Positions 25,618 to 38,228 of a stretch of 64,000 nt of DNA are shown piece after piece. Position 1 is the stretch's first letter, and each line of letters begins with the position of its first letter. Origin of the DNA: Coniella vitis (lineage: Eukaryota > Ascomycota > Sordariomycetes > Diaporthales > Schizoparmaceae); the NCBI GenBank assembly GCA_011317545.1, contig WUJK01000001.1:992001-1056000 (forward strand), read 5' to 3'. The notes under the pieces were generated by a model. That model ran no database searches. It worked only from the letters and a program-made list of their open reading frames with translations, and had not been told where the DNA came from. The translations under genes and the position numbers were made by a program.

Positions 25618-26515
25618 CGCATGGATCAAGGAATCAGGAGACGCACCACAGTTACGACAGAATTGATTCATTTGTTTCTCGAGTTTTTATTGCTTCTGAT
25701 TATATATCCATCATGTTTCCATCAAAACCTTTTACGCGATTCACAAGTCACGACATCCAGTGACCCAACATGGTGATGTTGTTGTAGGATCAATATGATC
25801 TAGCATAATTGTACATACCCACCCCTACGTGTTACACTCGTTCTGCCTCTATTGTGTTTCCACTTATACCATGTATGACAAGGAACGTCTTCAGACGCTG
25901 ATATCTTATCGAATAATGATACAAGTACGCAAAGAGTAATGGGCTGCACACCTTGCCTGCGTCAAAGAGTATATGACGACTTCGAGCTTTCCTTGCACAG
26001 CACGCTCTCTCTGTCCATCATCGGGTGCTATTTCACAACAAAGTCAAACCGTACCTACAAATAGCTTGGATATGGATGCACAGAAGACCGCTGAACTCAG
26101 TCACATTTATCTTTCACCTTACCATGTCGGCCTACGCAACATAGGGCCTGGCGCGGGACCACGCTTTATCCAATCACACGGTCTGGATCGAGCTGCAGAG
26201 AGACTGATGGTATTCACAGCCCCGTGCGCGGCAGCAAGGTCGTTAGTGATGCATTAATGCCAACAGAATATCCGACGGGTAGGAACTGGGAGGCCGCAAG
26301 CTTCAAGGAAAGTTACGCGCAGGAAGTTCAGAAGTTTTAGCGGATTGGGAGACAATGGGTTTCGAATCGATGAATCAATATAAATTAGTCTTCCAATAAT
26401 ATCAAATAAGCAGAGGTCATATTATACTATATGATCCAATTGACTGTGTGACAACAATGGTAAATGTATTGATATATGTGCATAACTGTTCCATGAACTT
26501 TTCTTACTTTAGTTT
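25618..26515. other. Intergenic, no supported gene
   Basis: A 94-codon frame at 25973-26257 has no recognisable features. The region is the shared 3' side of the convergent genes at 25279 and 27580. Confidence 0.5.
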
Positions 26516-27580
26516 CTATAGGTGTTCCTTTAGAGATCGTTGCCCACGCGCACCAAGCTTCGTCGCTGGCCCACTCGCCAACCACTCTACCGTCACTGTT
26601 GAGTCCGTAACAGACACATTGTTCTGTATGATATCGCTATCATAGTAGCTCTCAACGACATAAAGTACCGAATCGGTTCCGTCCGGAGCGACGGTGGTCC
26701 CCTTATTGGTGTGCGCAATGGCATTATCAAACGTCATGGTGCCATAATCAGGCCACACGAGCATGTATAAAATGTCTTGAGTATTACCACTCCATGGATC
26801 CTCGACAATCCACTCGGCCTGCTGCATGCAAATCCCGCCTCCCGTGACTGAATAGCTTGTTGAGTTTCCTGTCGTTAAGTTATCAAGCCAGAAAGTCCCT
26901 TCAGAGCTGCTTAGTGACTGGACAGTCATGTTGACTGTGTCGCCTGAGCTGGCATCGAGGATATATGTATCAAACACCGCGTTCTCATCTTGATCCCAGA
27001 GACTGCAACGGTACTGTCAGCAAGCCAGCTCTCTCATATAACATATAGCGACAAGTTTCAAATGAATCAAGTCATTCAATTTGCATCAAAACATAAGCAA
27101 AGAGTAGACGTACTAGCACACCCAGCCCCACCAGGTTGTGATGCCGTCTTTGATCTGGCCAGCAAAGCCCGTCTGCCATAGCGCCGTGCAGTCCCCTGGG
27201 TCCACGCTGTCGAGCCCGTCGATGCCGACCCAGACATACAAGAAGTACTCTCCACCAGGCCCGGTACGTACGTTCTCGGGCGCAGTCAAATCTGGCAGAG
27301 TCATAGTTGCTGTCACTGACGTGATATTCTCGCCTGCAGGCGGTGGGACGACGGCGCCGGCCCAATGGTAGCTGACACCCGGCTCGCTGGGGATCAGACT
27401 CCGCCCATCAACATCTGATACAGGATCAGACCTGGGTGTATTCTGGTTGAGTTGGTTGAAGTGTTGGTGTCGAAGCGCAGCTGCTCTTTGTTTGGCCGGA
27501 ATGCGTGGCAAGGCCGGTTGGCCAGTAGCAGCGCAGCTACCAGCAAGTAAGAGCAGTGTCTGGAGGCAAGTCAAAATCAT
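26516..27580 (-). CDS. Secreted glutamic peptidase (G1, eqolisin family)
   Basis: A 317-aa preproprotein of the scytalidoglutamic/aspergilloglutamic peptidase family, acid proteases with a Gln/Glu catalytic dyad. Exons 27114-27580 and 26516-27002; the 111-bp intron starts GTACGT and splices TA to T, giving a Tyr codon. A signal peptide (MILTCLQTLLLLAGSCAA) is followed by a propeptide of about 45 residues. The mature domain shows WAGAVV, WVGIDG, and the catalytic Gln in WQTGF (about residue 136). The catalytic Glu lies in the AEWIVEDP segment (residues 219-223). Expected to act outside the cell at low pH. It is flanked by long gene-free stretches, so no pathway context is seen. Confidence 0.9.
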
Positions 27581-30500
27581 CGTAACGAAACTTGTCTAGT
27601 AGAATGAAAAACCCATGGGGAACTACCCAGATACCGAGGATCGATAGCAGACATGGGACTACCGTATTTTATAATCGATTTCGGCAAGTCCTCCTTCTAA
27701 ACTAGGGATTGATGAGACTTTGAGATGCTACCTGCCAAGTTTGGCAAATCTCATGTCCCTCATGCCTCCGAAATCCGACAGAAAGGTTATGAACGATAGT
27801 AATTCTTGACAAATTCGAGCATTTGGGCACGGAGAAGAAGCTCTATGCCAACATCTTCTCTGCCCTAATAGGGGAAAGGATGAAAACTATGACAACGAAC
27901 GCTTTATGCAGTTTTAGTCATTGCATAGTCGAGAACGGAATCACGTATTCTAGGCCATTCTGTCGACCAACGAGAAAAGGCTGCTTGACTTTTGAGATCA
28001 ATCAGGTTTCCTACAACTCCCGCATCTGGAAGGTGATATGCAGAGAGACGGAGCAAGCCAGTGTTGGTGCTCATCAATCTCATGGCTAAAGCGGAAGGTA
28101 CGAGGTATCAGAAAAAGCTGTTCTCTGTTCTGAATTAAAAGTTCATAAACAGGATCTAGAAGCTGCATCTGTATTCAATTTTACCTCCGCGCTAATTCTT
28201 AGAGCAATGTAGAATATGACAGTTCTTGCGATGAAGATATCACCCTGAAGGCGGCGAGTGACTATGGAAATATTCAACGAATATTACACGTATTCAATGC
28301 CACTTTCATAGAATTCAAGTCCTTCTAGTCTTTTTCTTCACACAAGACATATCATATCTTGGCATACCAAACGCCACACAAGATCGCACAAACCGAACCG
28401 ATTGGCGTGCAATCAAGTAGCTGCGTTTAAACTGAAAACGTTGACATGTACGGATGATAGTAAGTAGTTTCATCTAAGGGGCGACCAAATTCGAGAGGGA
28501 AGAAGTGCATTACTTTGATCTGTATAGCAGAAATCTCCTCAAACTTTGGTGTCAAATTGTTGAACATAAATCTCATGAAAATCATATTTCCTGGCCAAAA
28601 ACGTGTCCCTTAATGGTGTACTGATTGACCGTCTCCAAGGATCAGAACGGTATTTCAGGCACGAGTCATGTGTCACATTGCCCGTCCCCAGAAACATGAC
28701 CTCGATAGTAGGTCCTACTCATATATTGCAATTTACCGAGGCCCCGAGACTCAAAGGGGTGAAATAATCGATCTCCATTGTTGTTGCACCTGCTTGCGAC
28801 GGCTACCGATGCCTTGTTCAATGCCAGCTAAGGCATATATTCCGACCGATTCCTATTGGTTAAACCATCATCAAATCTCTGGAATCTTTGTTTTGCAATA
28901 CGCGGTGGGGCTACTTGTGCTTCCGTGTGCTAACGAGATATTGGGCATAGTGGGCAGCCGGCACCTGGTCTTCCGGGTCGAAAACCTCGGAATTCTCCAG
29001 TCCTTCCAATTATCCATAGTAGCGTAACATTCGAAACCAGACCACTAAGGGCTATTAGACGTCCGCCGAGTTTATATGATCTTAACCATAGTATATGCGT
29101 AACGTCAACACACTGTTTTGGTTGGACAGCCATGATGGGATTCACACTGTGCACAAGCATCTGGACATCATCGGAACAGACTGTCTTCTTGACTGGCTTG
29201 CAGTGTAAATCTTGCAAAGCAAGCCTATTGACAGAGTAATACCTCTGAAAAGAACCTAAATTAAAGAAGGCATTAAGTCAGCATTCTTCCACTAGTCTTG
29301 ACGGGCGTCCGGGGGGAGGGATGGTGAAGGCTAGCGGGAGAATGCTGACCTAATGCCTCCGGGTTGTAACAAAAGTCCGTTCATAAAATCCAGCACGATA
29401 AGCATAATAGACGTCTTAATTACTATACTACATTGAATGAAGATAAATTGGCGATCCCCCATTCCCTGCTAGGAACCCCTGGAATAGCCTGGCAAGCTCG
29501 AAGACCCTGTATTTTTAGTGCATTGGCTCCGTGGGTCTTGCTCGTATGCAGAGCTAGCAGGGCGCTCTGGAACGCGGCGATTCTGATTGGATACAAGCGT
29601 GCAAAGACGAGCCTGCACCATTTAGCCGCTGTAACTGGGACTGTTGTGCAGCCACATATGATGTACTATATAGCACCTAAAAGGTGGACGTTGTCTTTCA
29701 ATGATAATATAACGTTCTCCAAGTTCGTAAGAATGCAGTTGCTTGCTTGACCCATTGGCGCCTGCGCAACGCTGTCGATTCCCATGGTAAGGTGGAATAC
29801 AGTCTCCAGGGCATACGTATGCCGTGAACCACATCTGCCCGCTACATTGACGGTCACTCGTTGACATTATGGAGAAACCGTAAGCACTAACCAAAAACGG
29901 CCTGCTAGTAAATACTATTTTAGAGCTACTCCATGTGTGGATCTTTATGACAATTCTATTTTGTGTCGAATTCCACAATTGGGTACATAGGAGGCTCAAA
30001 TTGAGGGGCTTGCACAATGAGTGTAAACTGTCAAGAGAGTGCAATGTACCTATTTGGCTTCAGCTCACTGACTGAATCATGTTGACACCCACTTTGCGTC
30101 ATGGTAAATTTGTTCTTCAGGGCAGAAGTTATGTATGTCACTTGCTGCAGCAATAGAGTAAGTGTACGGTGGGCTACATTTTGAAGCGAGTCCGCATGCG
30201 CAATATATCCACCTCCTATCTGATGTTGCAGGTACACTACTATGTATTGACCAAGAAAATTCTGCCTTTCCGGCAGTGGGTGCCACGGATACTAGTGCTG
30301 AAATGCTGTGTGGAAAAGAGCATGACGACCAAGCATACGCAACGTGACGGTGTTGTTAGCTCATGCAAACTTTAACAGGTGGATGAGGCACTCACGTGTT
30401 AAATGGTTTGAATCAAATTTTCATGTAGGCTCCAACATCGTATGGCTTACTGTCGAGGTTTATATACATACCTAGTCCCTTTTCAGTCCACTGAATTTCG

Positions 30501-30597
30501 CCAAATCTGCCAAATCCAGCGCCGGTTTCGACGTCCTGTGAAGCATTTGTTCCTCGTCGCCAACTTTGAATCTCTATAATCTGGACACTTGGCAACT
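27581..30597. other. 3-kb intergenic stretch with one long hairpin
   Basis: Several short open frames occur on both strands (for example 28668-29027 plus and 29622-30044 minus), but none shows a domain, signal peptide or supported splicing. The main structural feature is the inverted repeat at 29268-29358. Confidence 0.5.
29268..29358. repeat. Inverted repeat (23-bp arms, GC-rich loop)
   Basis: The arm at 29268-29290 is complementary to 29336-29358 with two mismatches, both compatible with G-U pairing in RNA on one strand. The 45-nt loop has several runs of G. The arms AGGCATTA.GTCAGCATTCT are far longer than chance, and the structure is not attached to a gene. It could be the ends of a tiny inverted-repeat element or a small-RNA hairpin precursor. 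Confidence 0.6.
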
Positions 30598-31182
30598 ATG
30601 GAGAAAGACGAGCGTGGCAATATTACTGTCTCAGAATTGGGCAGACCCAAACGGTTCGTCACCGACCACAACAGTGAGGGTCAAGGTGTATTCAACACGG
30701 CAATTGAGCAAGATGTGCCATCCACAGTGTTGCCTGGCATTCTCCTCTACGACACCTTTCTCCAGACCCAAAACCCCATCCAAATGAATGATGGCGCAGA
30801 CCTCGAGGCGATGAAATCAGCACCACCCCACGCTGGCCTGGTCGCGGACGGAACCACAGTCGCACGTTTTGTCGATTTCTTGCCTGGCGCGCCAGCGGTA
30901 TACCATCGAACCGTTTCTATCGATTTTGCGGTCCTGGTATCCGGTGAATTAGAGCTCCTTCTTGACTCTGGGGAGTCCAAGCTCCTAAAGCCGGGTGATC
31001 ACGTGGTGCAACGCGGCACGAAACACGCATGGAGGAATCCGCATCCCACGGCTGTGGCAAGGGCTTTCTTCGTTCAATCTTCCAGCCAACCGCTGATAAT
31101 CAAAGGGCAAGAGCTGAGCGAGTCGATTGAGTGGCCGGAAGAGGCTTTGAAACAGATGGATGCGGCCCAGAAAAAGCCGTAG
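30598..31182 (+). CDS. Cupin-domain protein
   Basis: A 194-aa single-exon cytosolic protein. The first 85 residues form an N-terminal extension. A single cupin beta-barrel then spans about residues 90-160: the HRTVSIDFAVLVSGELELLLDSG strand pattern is followed by KPGDHVVQRGTKHAWRNP, the second cupin motif with its conserved His. The first motif has only one His, so metal binding is uncertain. Small single-cupin proteins of this type are common in fungal metabolic clusters, where they act as isomerases, cyclases or thiol-related enzymes. No biosynthetic neighbour is visible here. ATG 30598 is the first in the frame; upstream only TTG occurs. Confidence 0.82.
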   Translation: MEKDERGNITVSELGRPKRFVTDHNSEGQGVFNTAIEQDVPSTVLPGILLYDTFLQTQNPIQMNDGADLEAMKSAPPHAGLVADGTTVARFVDFLPGAPAVYHRTVSIDFAVLVSGELELLLDSGESKLLKPGDHVVQRGTKHAWRNPHPTAVARAFFVQSSSQPLIIKGQELSESIEWPEEALKQMDAAQKKP

Positions 31183-31516
31183 CTTGCTTGAAGTTGCGTT
31201 GGCGCAAGAGTACCTCGATTTTGATTATACATGTTGAGGAATGAAGAAGCTGGGGTATGGCATTATTTGAATATGAATCGAATCGGATGAGTCGACGAGT
31301 TGAATATATACAAAACCTTCGAGTCGCTGTGTCGATCTTTACACGGTAGCAATCACAGGACAATGTGATCATGCAACGGGAAAATATCTGATTCATGTTA
31401 TTTCATCCAAAGCCTAGTATTTACATAATTCGAAGAAATAATCAATCTATGCTATTATTCTCCTATCGACGCCGCCCAGTCGCCCTGGGCAAGGACAAAA
31501 CACAAATCTCCCTTTC
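31183..31516. other. Convergent intergenic region
   Basis: Short 3' region between the cupin gene and the convergent rhodopsin-domain gene; nothing else seen. Confidence 0.5.
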
Positions 31517-32887
31517 TCATGCGAACGATCGACTGGACGGCGAAAGGTGCGTCGCTACCCTGTCTCGACTTTCGGATATACGGACACTTGTCTCTGTCTT
31601 GATCGAGATGCCCAGAACGTTAGATCCGGGGGCTGCTGCCTGTAGACCCTCGAATTGACCACGGATTGTGGTATGAGACGCTCCTTGGGGGTTTCGGCCA
31701 AAACCTTGCAGTTCCAGATCCCTGATATCGTCATCACTGACTGTTCGCTGAACTCCCTGGAAGGTCAATTCTTGTTCGTCGTGATCATTCATCATTGTAT
31801 CCAGTTTAATGGATTTTCTGGACTTTCTTTTGTGCGCATACTCCTCCGTGAGGCCTTTGGAGTTCGAATTAACATTGGAACCCAAGCTGCCAGGGACCCA
31901 ACGTCCAAACAGATGCATAAAAGCGGGTCTTATAGTTGGAAAACAGGCTGCAAGTAATAGCAAATTAGCAAACAAGCCTGGAACAGCTTGAGTTCGGAAC
32001 TCAAGACAAGACAAGGAATACCTTACCAGAGACTGTGACCAGGTTCACCTCAGCTGTTGCCCAAATTACAATGTCGGCGATATTCCAGGTGAGATCCGAC
32101 GAGGAAGCGTCAAACTCGGTAGTAGCAATCACGATTGCAATAGCGCAAACGCAGATTAAGAACCCGAAAAGAAACATGAACATGATACCAAGCTTCTGCA
32201 CAGTTTTCAACTGCAGTTTGCCAATTTGGAGAACAGGTAGACTCAAGATCATTACATCGAGGAGTAAGTGCACCAAGACACTGCCAAAGAAAAACTTCTT
32301 GTCGTCAATATTGCATCGAGCGTTCTTGATCGACAAGTCCCAGAAGGCTCGAACCGGCACACAGTGGAAAATAGCCATGAAAGTCTGGTAAATATCAGTC
32401 AACGTGCTAACAATCGACTATTTGATCGAGGCAGTATGGCGCACATGCCTATAGGTAGAAGTTCCAAACTTACTCGAATGATGATCCAAACTGTTGACAT
32501 ACCCATCAGGATCAGAATGGGCCATCGCAGGCTAGTGACATTGAATAGACGCCAATAAAAGAAGAGAATTGACATCTTGGCAAAGTAAAGGCCAAACGCA
32601 TAAATAATTTCGGCGACGTAAAGAATCAGTTTGGACTGAGAGAGCGCTTCGTCAACCGTCAACCATGTCACATCCTGGATATGCATCCCCAGTCCGTTCG
32701 CCATCCATATTGGGCAGGTGATTAACCAAGCAATGGCAACAACATAGGTGCCGATAGCGAAGAAATCGTCCCACCACAAATGAGCCTTTTTTAAAAAACG
32801 GCTCATGATCCGCAGAGAGAGACAATAACTGGCAATAATAAACGTCACCCATAATACAGCCCAAATTGTCGGTTGCTTGTTCTCCAT
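31517..32887 (-). CDS. Rhodopsin-domain (PTH11-like) integral membrane protein
   Basis: A 400-aa fungal rhodopsin-family protein with about seven TM helices. Exons: 32474-32887, 32027-32384, 31517-31947. Introns of 89 and 79 bp begin GTAAGT and GTAAGG. Exon joins restore STVWIIIR-TFMAIFHCVPVRAFWD and AEVNLVTVS-ACFPTIRP, both family hallmarks. Other typical blocks are WWDDFFAIGTY, YAFGLYFAKMSILFFYWRLF and SSDLTWN. The cytoplasmic tail of about 130 residues is charged and Ser-rich. ATG 32887 was chosen since it directly precedes the first helix; upstream in-frame starts are non-ATG. Such proteins are thought to sense surface or chemical cues, as Pth11 does in Magnaporthe, but this one lacks an N-terminal CFEM domain, so its ligand is unknown. 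Confidence 0.85.
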
Positions 32888-35800
32888 GGTGAGAACCCAC
32901 GCTGGGGGAATTTGCTGTCGCAACGCCGATCGAAAAAGTCGTGGAAAGTAAATTGGTCAAGATAAGTTTGAATATCAATCCCATATAAAGGATTATCTGA
33001 AATAGTACATAGGATTAATGGTAACTGCGCACATTTCTCGAGATTTTCGGATATAGGTTTGCACAATGGCCTGGACAAACGGTAGCTTTTGTAAATTTTG
33101 TATTGAGCTATCTTTTAGGGGAAAATGAGAACGAGATATTGAAACTAGTGCCCAAAGGGAATCCAGGAAAAGATACCGCTTGGAATCTTACTGCGCCTAG
33201 GTCTAGTCTATGCAGGCCCTTTTCTTGCTCGTGAAGAGCTGTCACGTTGATATCGTTCATACAGCCGTCTCCTGTTCTAGCGTGCCTGATATAGGGTGTG
33301 AAACGACCCATCTTGCTGCCTGTCCCTGCTGAAAATCCAGGATTTGGCTGGAGCAAGTGGGTCCTAATTTATATAGCTCAGGGTCCCCGGGGGTCTCCAA
33401 ACTTAATATTTGCGCTTGTACTCTTGAGTTGTAACTGCGAGTCATTACTACGATAGTTCATAAGCAACCTGCTGCACTGAAGTACCTGATAATTTTCCTT
33501 GGCAACCTGTGACTCCTTTTTGGGGGGTTGGGGGGTTGATTAAAGACAACTAAATGGTCGAGATACAGCATAACTTTTATCCCAATGGCTGACTTCAAAT
33601 GAATGGCCCGGTCGGGCATCCAAAGCCCAGAGTCTTGCGTACTAGAAAATAGCACAGGTGTGACAAACTCCTCCTGCTAAACAGAAACGGGCCTTACCAA
33701 GGGTGCAGAACGACGACGAGGCGGTGGGTCGGGTGTACAGCTATATAACTGCAAATACTCACATAAGCATCATGGATTTTCACGTGGTATGAAAATCTTT
33801 CGGGGCCGTTGGAGCCTCATGGTAGGAAATCCCCTTATTACCAGAGTGAGGACCCCGGACTTGTACAGCTCCGCCCACACGCCAGGATAGGAATGATGAA
33901 TTGACATTGAACCCCCTGTCAGGCCACTCGGGGTAATGAAGATGTCCGTGGTGAATCTAATTCCGTTGGACTGCCTTATTCGCAGACTTTTCGTCGTCAA
34001 GATTACATAGTAGAGGAAGTCATATCAATCGTCGGAAGAACCTTTCTCTTAATCAGTGCAGCATTTCCAGGAATGCGTCATGATCCGTCCGACATATTGG
34101 CCAATCGACTCGATGAAGTATCGCATATCGGGACTGCCATCTCAAACATTCTTAAATTCCAGCAGTATTCAATCAGCGCCTCTTCATTTGTAAACAGAGG
34201 GTTCTAATACAGTCAGCTATTTCCGCCAAGACAAAGATCAAGGGAACAAACATTCAGCCAATGTTAGTCACACCAAACGTACTACTGATAGATATATAAG
34301 GTCAAGATTCCGGAAGGAGAGAAGAGACTATAGCATACCTTCCAAAAGAAGGAGCGTATTACTATTTGTCTATGGCCTTAGATGAGTGCCTGAGTCATTT
34401 CACGACATAAGGGCCGGTCGAGCCGGTATGTTTCACCAAAAGACCAGGTCTGTGTTGATAGACTGCAATCATTGGAAGACTGCCGCCCGCAAAACGCCTA
34501 CACCAGAGGAGTATTCGGCAATATTTTCCTCTTGGGGGAGCTCTAACATACGTACATATCCCGCACTTGGATTGAATTTACCGCCTCACTAATCAAACAC
34601 GACTTCGGAGATACAGTATCGAGTGCCAAAGAGCGAAACGTGAGCCTGGGACATCTCCCAGGCTATACACAGAATGAGCTATATAAGGGGCAGGCTTACG
34701 CACAGTATAGCTTTCAACACTGATATTGGTATCGTATGTAACGGAATAGTGTTATTAAGAGATGTTAAAAACCCGAAACAAAGGCGAGAGCTGGTGGATG
34801 TTGTGCATGTAAAAAAGGCGGAACTACTACGCACAGAACCACTTCAGGGATTGAACTTTTTGCAGAAGCATTTTTGCGAAGGAAAGAGTATTAAACAAGT
34901 ATTACTATGTTACATCATTCATGACGGCTTCAAAGCCATTATCTTCATTGCTAGCGGCAACCAGGGCGTTAGAAATGAGGCACTCAATGTCCTGGCACGA
35001 TGTCGAATGTATCACCTCACCGTTGCTGAGCATTCTCAGTCTAAAGAAGACGATGCCGTAAGGCCATTTTGTCCAGACAGGCTCGGATCTTGCCGACTTC
35101 ATGGTAAATACAGTCAACTTGTGAACGGACGGAACTATCTTCACTGCTGCCCAGATCGCCAAAAAGCAGATTGAATACTTTGATTGACTGGCCAATCAAC
35201 TCGTTTTTAATCATTCTTCTAATGAGAATGCTAGTGCTCGGGGGGGGGGGGGGGCGATAGAGTCGTCCTTGACATAAGTGATTTTGTCATTGCTATGATG
35301 AAGGACAAGGACAGGCTCTAGCCCGCAGCTCCGCGAACCAATATACCCACAGCAGCGGTGAACTGCCATTTCCAAAAAGTTAGGTATATTCGGCGTCGCT
35401 CTTGGTGAGGACCTCCGATACCAAGTTTCAAGGGCCACGTTTCGCGCATACTGGAGCAGTAAGGTAGCCGTACATATGCTCCGTGCCGCTGAAGCCATCG
35501 ACTATCGTGCTTTAGCAGGAGAACCTTGCGATAGTCTTTGTAGAGGCAGAGTACTGTACCGCCGATTTTGGCGGCTTTTAAGGCGTTAAAGATGGTGAGA
35601 AGATGATCGCCCTCACTGCCGTCGGAGGTGATAGCAAAATGTAAGTTTCAGAAGGTAGTTGACGGGTAAATCTGAGTTATAGACCAGAATCTGTAGTAAT
35701 CCGAGATGGTACTTTGAAGAATATATATATAAGTCTGATGCTAGTATAGCCGATAATAAGATACCTTTAAGCTAATGATATTTATTTATAGTATCTGTAC

Positions 35801-36550
35801 TATGTACACGCGATGCCAGTGATATGAAGCATCCAAGAATTTTATCAAGGACGAAGAGCAGCATCATACGAGCAGAGTAGAGGCAGCAAAATCATGAGTG
35901 AGGTTAAGAAGCGCGAGGTATCCGGCCCCGAGTGCAGCGCTTGGCTGTGATTGGCATGCTTTAGGGCGCATAGGCTGACTACCGACGCCATGAAGACGCA
36001 GCCTGCCTTTCATGTTGTAATATAGGGCTTCGTTCATTGAGTGGTATATCATGGGCCTTGTAACGAATTCGGCCTTTCAAAAACGTAGACTGAGCGGACT
36101 TATTCTGGACCAGCGAACAGAATTTCACTCGTTCTAAGTACTTCAGCATATGGGATTGTTGATAGAGGCGGTCACCGGGCCCACACACTATACCAGCAGG
36201 TGGGTAGCTACTTGTACTTATGTATATAGCAGGCACGCAGCCTGTTAGCCTATCTATCCCAGCACTGCCTGCCTACCGAGGTTGGTACTCAGGTACTCAG
36301 TCACTCAAGTGCCGAGACACGGCTGGCTGCTCTTCAATATCAGCCAGTAATCCAGCCATGGCCGCCCACCTAAACTTGACCAAAATACTTGCAGGCTTTT
36401 CTGCTCAACGCTACGGGGTTATTATCATCTCTTATTTTCTCTTTGCCTGTTTTAAGCACCCAGACACCAAAGTTTCAATTTGCAAGATTCCCAAAGATTT
36501 CAATAACTAGCATCATCTTCGCTGCGGGGTCCACTCAGGCCATTTTGTCA
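32888..36550. other. Gene-poor region with possible decayed coding segments
   Basis: Nothing could be assembled into a gene. An open frame without ATG at about 34010-34207 (plus) and minus-strand open frames at about 34905-35640 in shifting frames have protein-like composition and may be remnants. G-rich tracts lie at 33522-33535 (two G6 runs) and 35240-35254 (a run of 15 G). Confidence 0.4.
35240..35254. repeat. Poly-G run (15 nt)
   Basis: An uninterrupted run of G on the plus strand, bordered by CTC and CGATAG. Runs this long are rare in fungal DNA and prone to length error. Confidence 0.85.
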
Positions 36551-36955
36551 ATGTCTTTGCCAGCCCCTAGTTCTGTTGGGGACCCGCGCGTGACGCCGCC
36601 TACAATCACAACAGAAAAAGCACTGAAAACAACGACAACAACGCGCGCCCTCCAGATTCTGCGATTTTGGGCCTACAGCGAGAGCCCGCACATTAACTCC
36701 ATCACCAAGGACGATATCCAGCGCGCGCGCGCTGTGCTGCAACTGGGCGAGAACGACCTTCCCGCCCCGCCCCTCTTTATCCCAGTAGCTCCAGGCATGG
36801 CTGAGAGTATGTCCTGGCCTGCCAATTGGGAAACGAACCGCATGAGCCTGGTATTGACGCTGCGATGGCTTGGACGAAGAAGCAAAGATACTCGACGCTT
36901 GAACATGGACGTGGATGCTCGAGTGCGTGGTGGCGCGTCCATGGCACAGGCCTGA
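36551..36955 (+). CDS. Hypothetical protein, weakly supported
   Basis: Open frame of 134 codons in a locally GC-rich island (about 36540-36970) that contrasts with the AT-rich surroundings. The product is Thr-rich near the N-terminus (KALKTTTTTR), has a helical middle (DDIQRARAVLQLGEND) and a basic end. No domain, signal peptide or membrane helix is seen. The opposite strand is also open over the same interval, as happens in GC-rich DNA, so the strand and reality of the gene are uncertain. Confidence 0.3.
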   Translation: MSLPAPSSVGDPRVTPPTITTEKALKTTTTTRALQILRFWAYSESPHINSITKDDIQRARAVLQLGENDLPAPPLFIPVAPGMAESMSWPANWETNRMSLVLTLRWLGRRSKDTRRLNMDVDARVRGGASMAQA

Positions 36956-38228
36956 CTCATCCCGGGACGGGACGGGAAGGCAAATGACGACGCTGGCATG
37001 CAAGGCAAGTCCGCTTGCGGTCACACACGCCGGACATTGTTACGCGTCCACCTTTCTCCCAAACCGCAACAACCAATAGTCATAGTGACTGATTTTTTAC
37101 ATCACAAAGCATACTTACGACCCCTATCCGCCGAACCTAATTGAAGCATGTGGTGCTGGGCTGGCAAATATGCTAAGAGTGATGCACACGGAGATCGGGT
37201 TGATAGTCAACGTGGTTCTGCTTACGTAACACTTTCTTGGGTTACGCGTGAAGAATATAGTAAAGTCGAACCGGTAGTCCTTGAATCTGAGGGCCGTAAT
37301 CTCATTCATTCTATAGCATAGCTGCAATAACATTGGACAATTTATCATCGAACGTGGATTGAGCGATGTTTCACCGTCTGCTTGTGTCCCTTACAACCAT
37401 GCTACAATTTACAGCTTTTTGTTGTTTTATTCCTCTATTTCCAATTCGATCTCTTATACTCAGCAATATTATTCCACAGTTGGATTCTAAACTTTAGGAC
37501 TTCCGTAATGGCCTTCCTATCTTCCTTGTGAATTGGTTAATGACTAGTAATTATACCAGACATTTATCAATCGTGATGAGGTCTCCACTCTATGCTCGGT
37601 CAAAGTGGGAAGATTACCATACGTCGATCAGGGGACGTTGGCATGCTGTTGTAACCCCGGAGACTCCAATGCGAAGATAGCTTGTGAAATTGAGAATGTA
37701 TGATTGTAGAGACGGAATATATCAATGTCATTGCTGTGGCGATATGATTGCCGACTACATATATGGCCCACAGCACCTAGCGAGGGTACGAGTCAGTCAA
37801 AGGTATGCAAGCGTATCCGAACATGGTTATTATTTAGATGAGATTATGTCATAATCACATCTTACGCCGCATCATCCATAAACTGCTGCCAGAAGTTCAC
37901 ACCCCAGTGGTTTCAAAACAATCAGATCGTTGATTTGATGATTCCTGATATAATAATATCCACGGACCAACTCCGTACTAACAATATATCATCTGCCTTT
38001 CCAGGAAGTGACCTGGACCCAGATGATGATCGGCATGAAGATTCGGCGAACCGAAGGAGGCAGACCGTAAGATTATCAGGCCTTTTAATGCTTCAGGCCT
38101 CAATGATTGTTATGTTAATGCTTTGGTAAGGACCGTCTGCTCAAAATGTCTTCACTTCTTGCCTATAAGCTCAGTCTGACATAGGTATTATACTATACCT
38201 AGCTTGAGTGATTTCTCCGAGTATGAAT
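36956..38228. other. Intergenic, no supported gene
   Basis: AT-rich with only short frames. An exon-like segment bordered by plausible splice signals occurs at about 38004-38066 (plus) but could not be linked to others. Confidence 0.4.
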
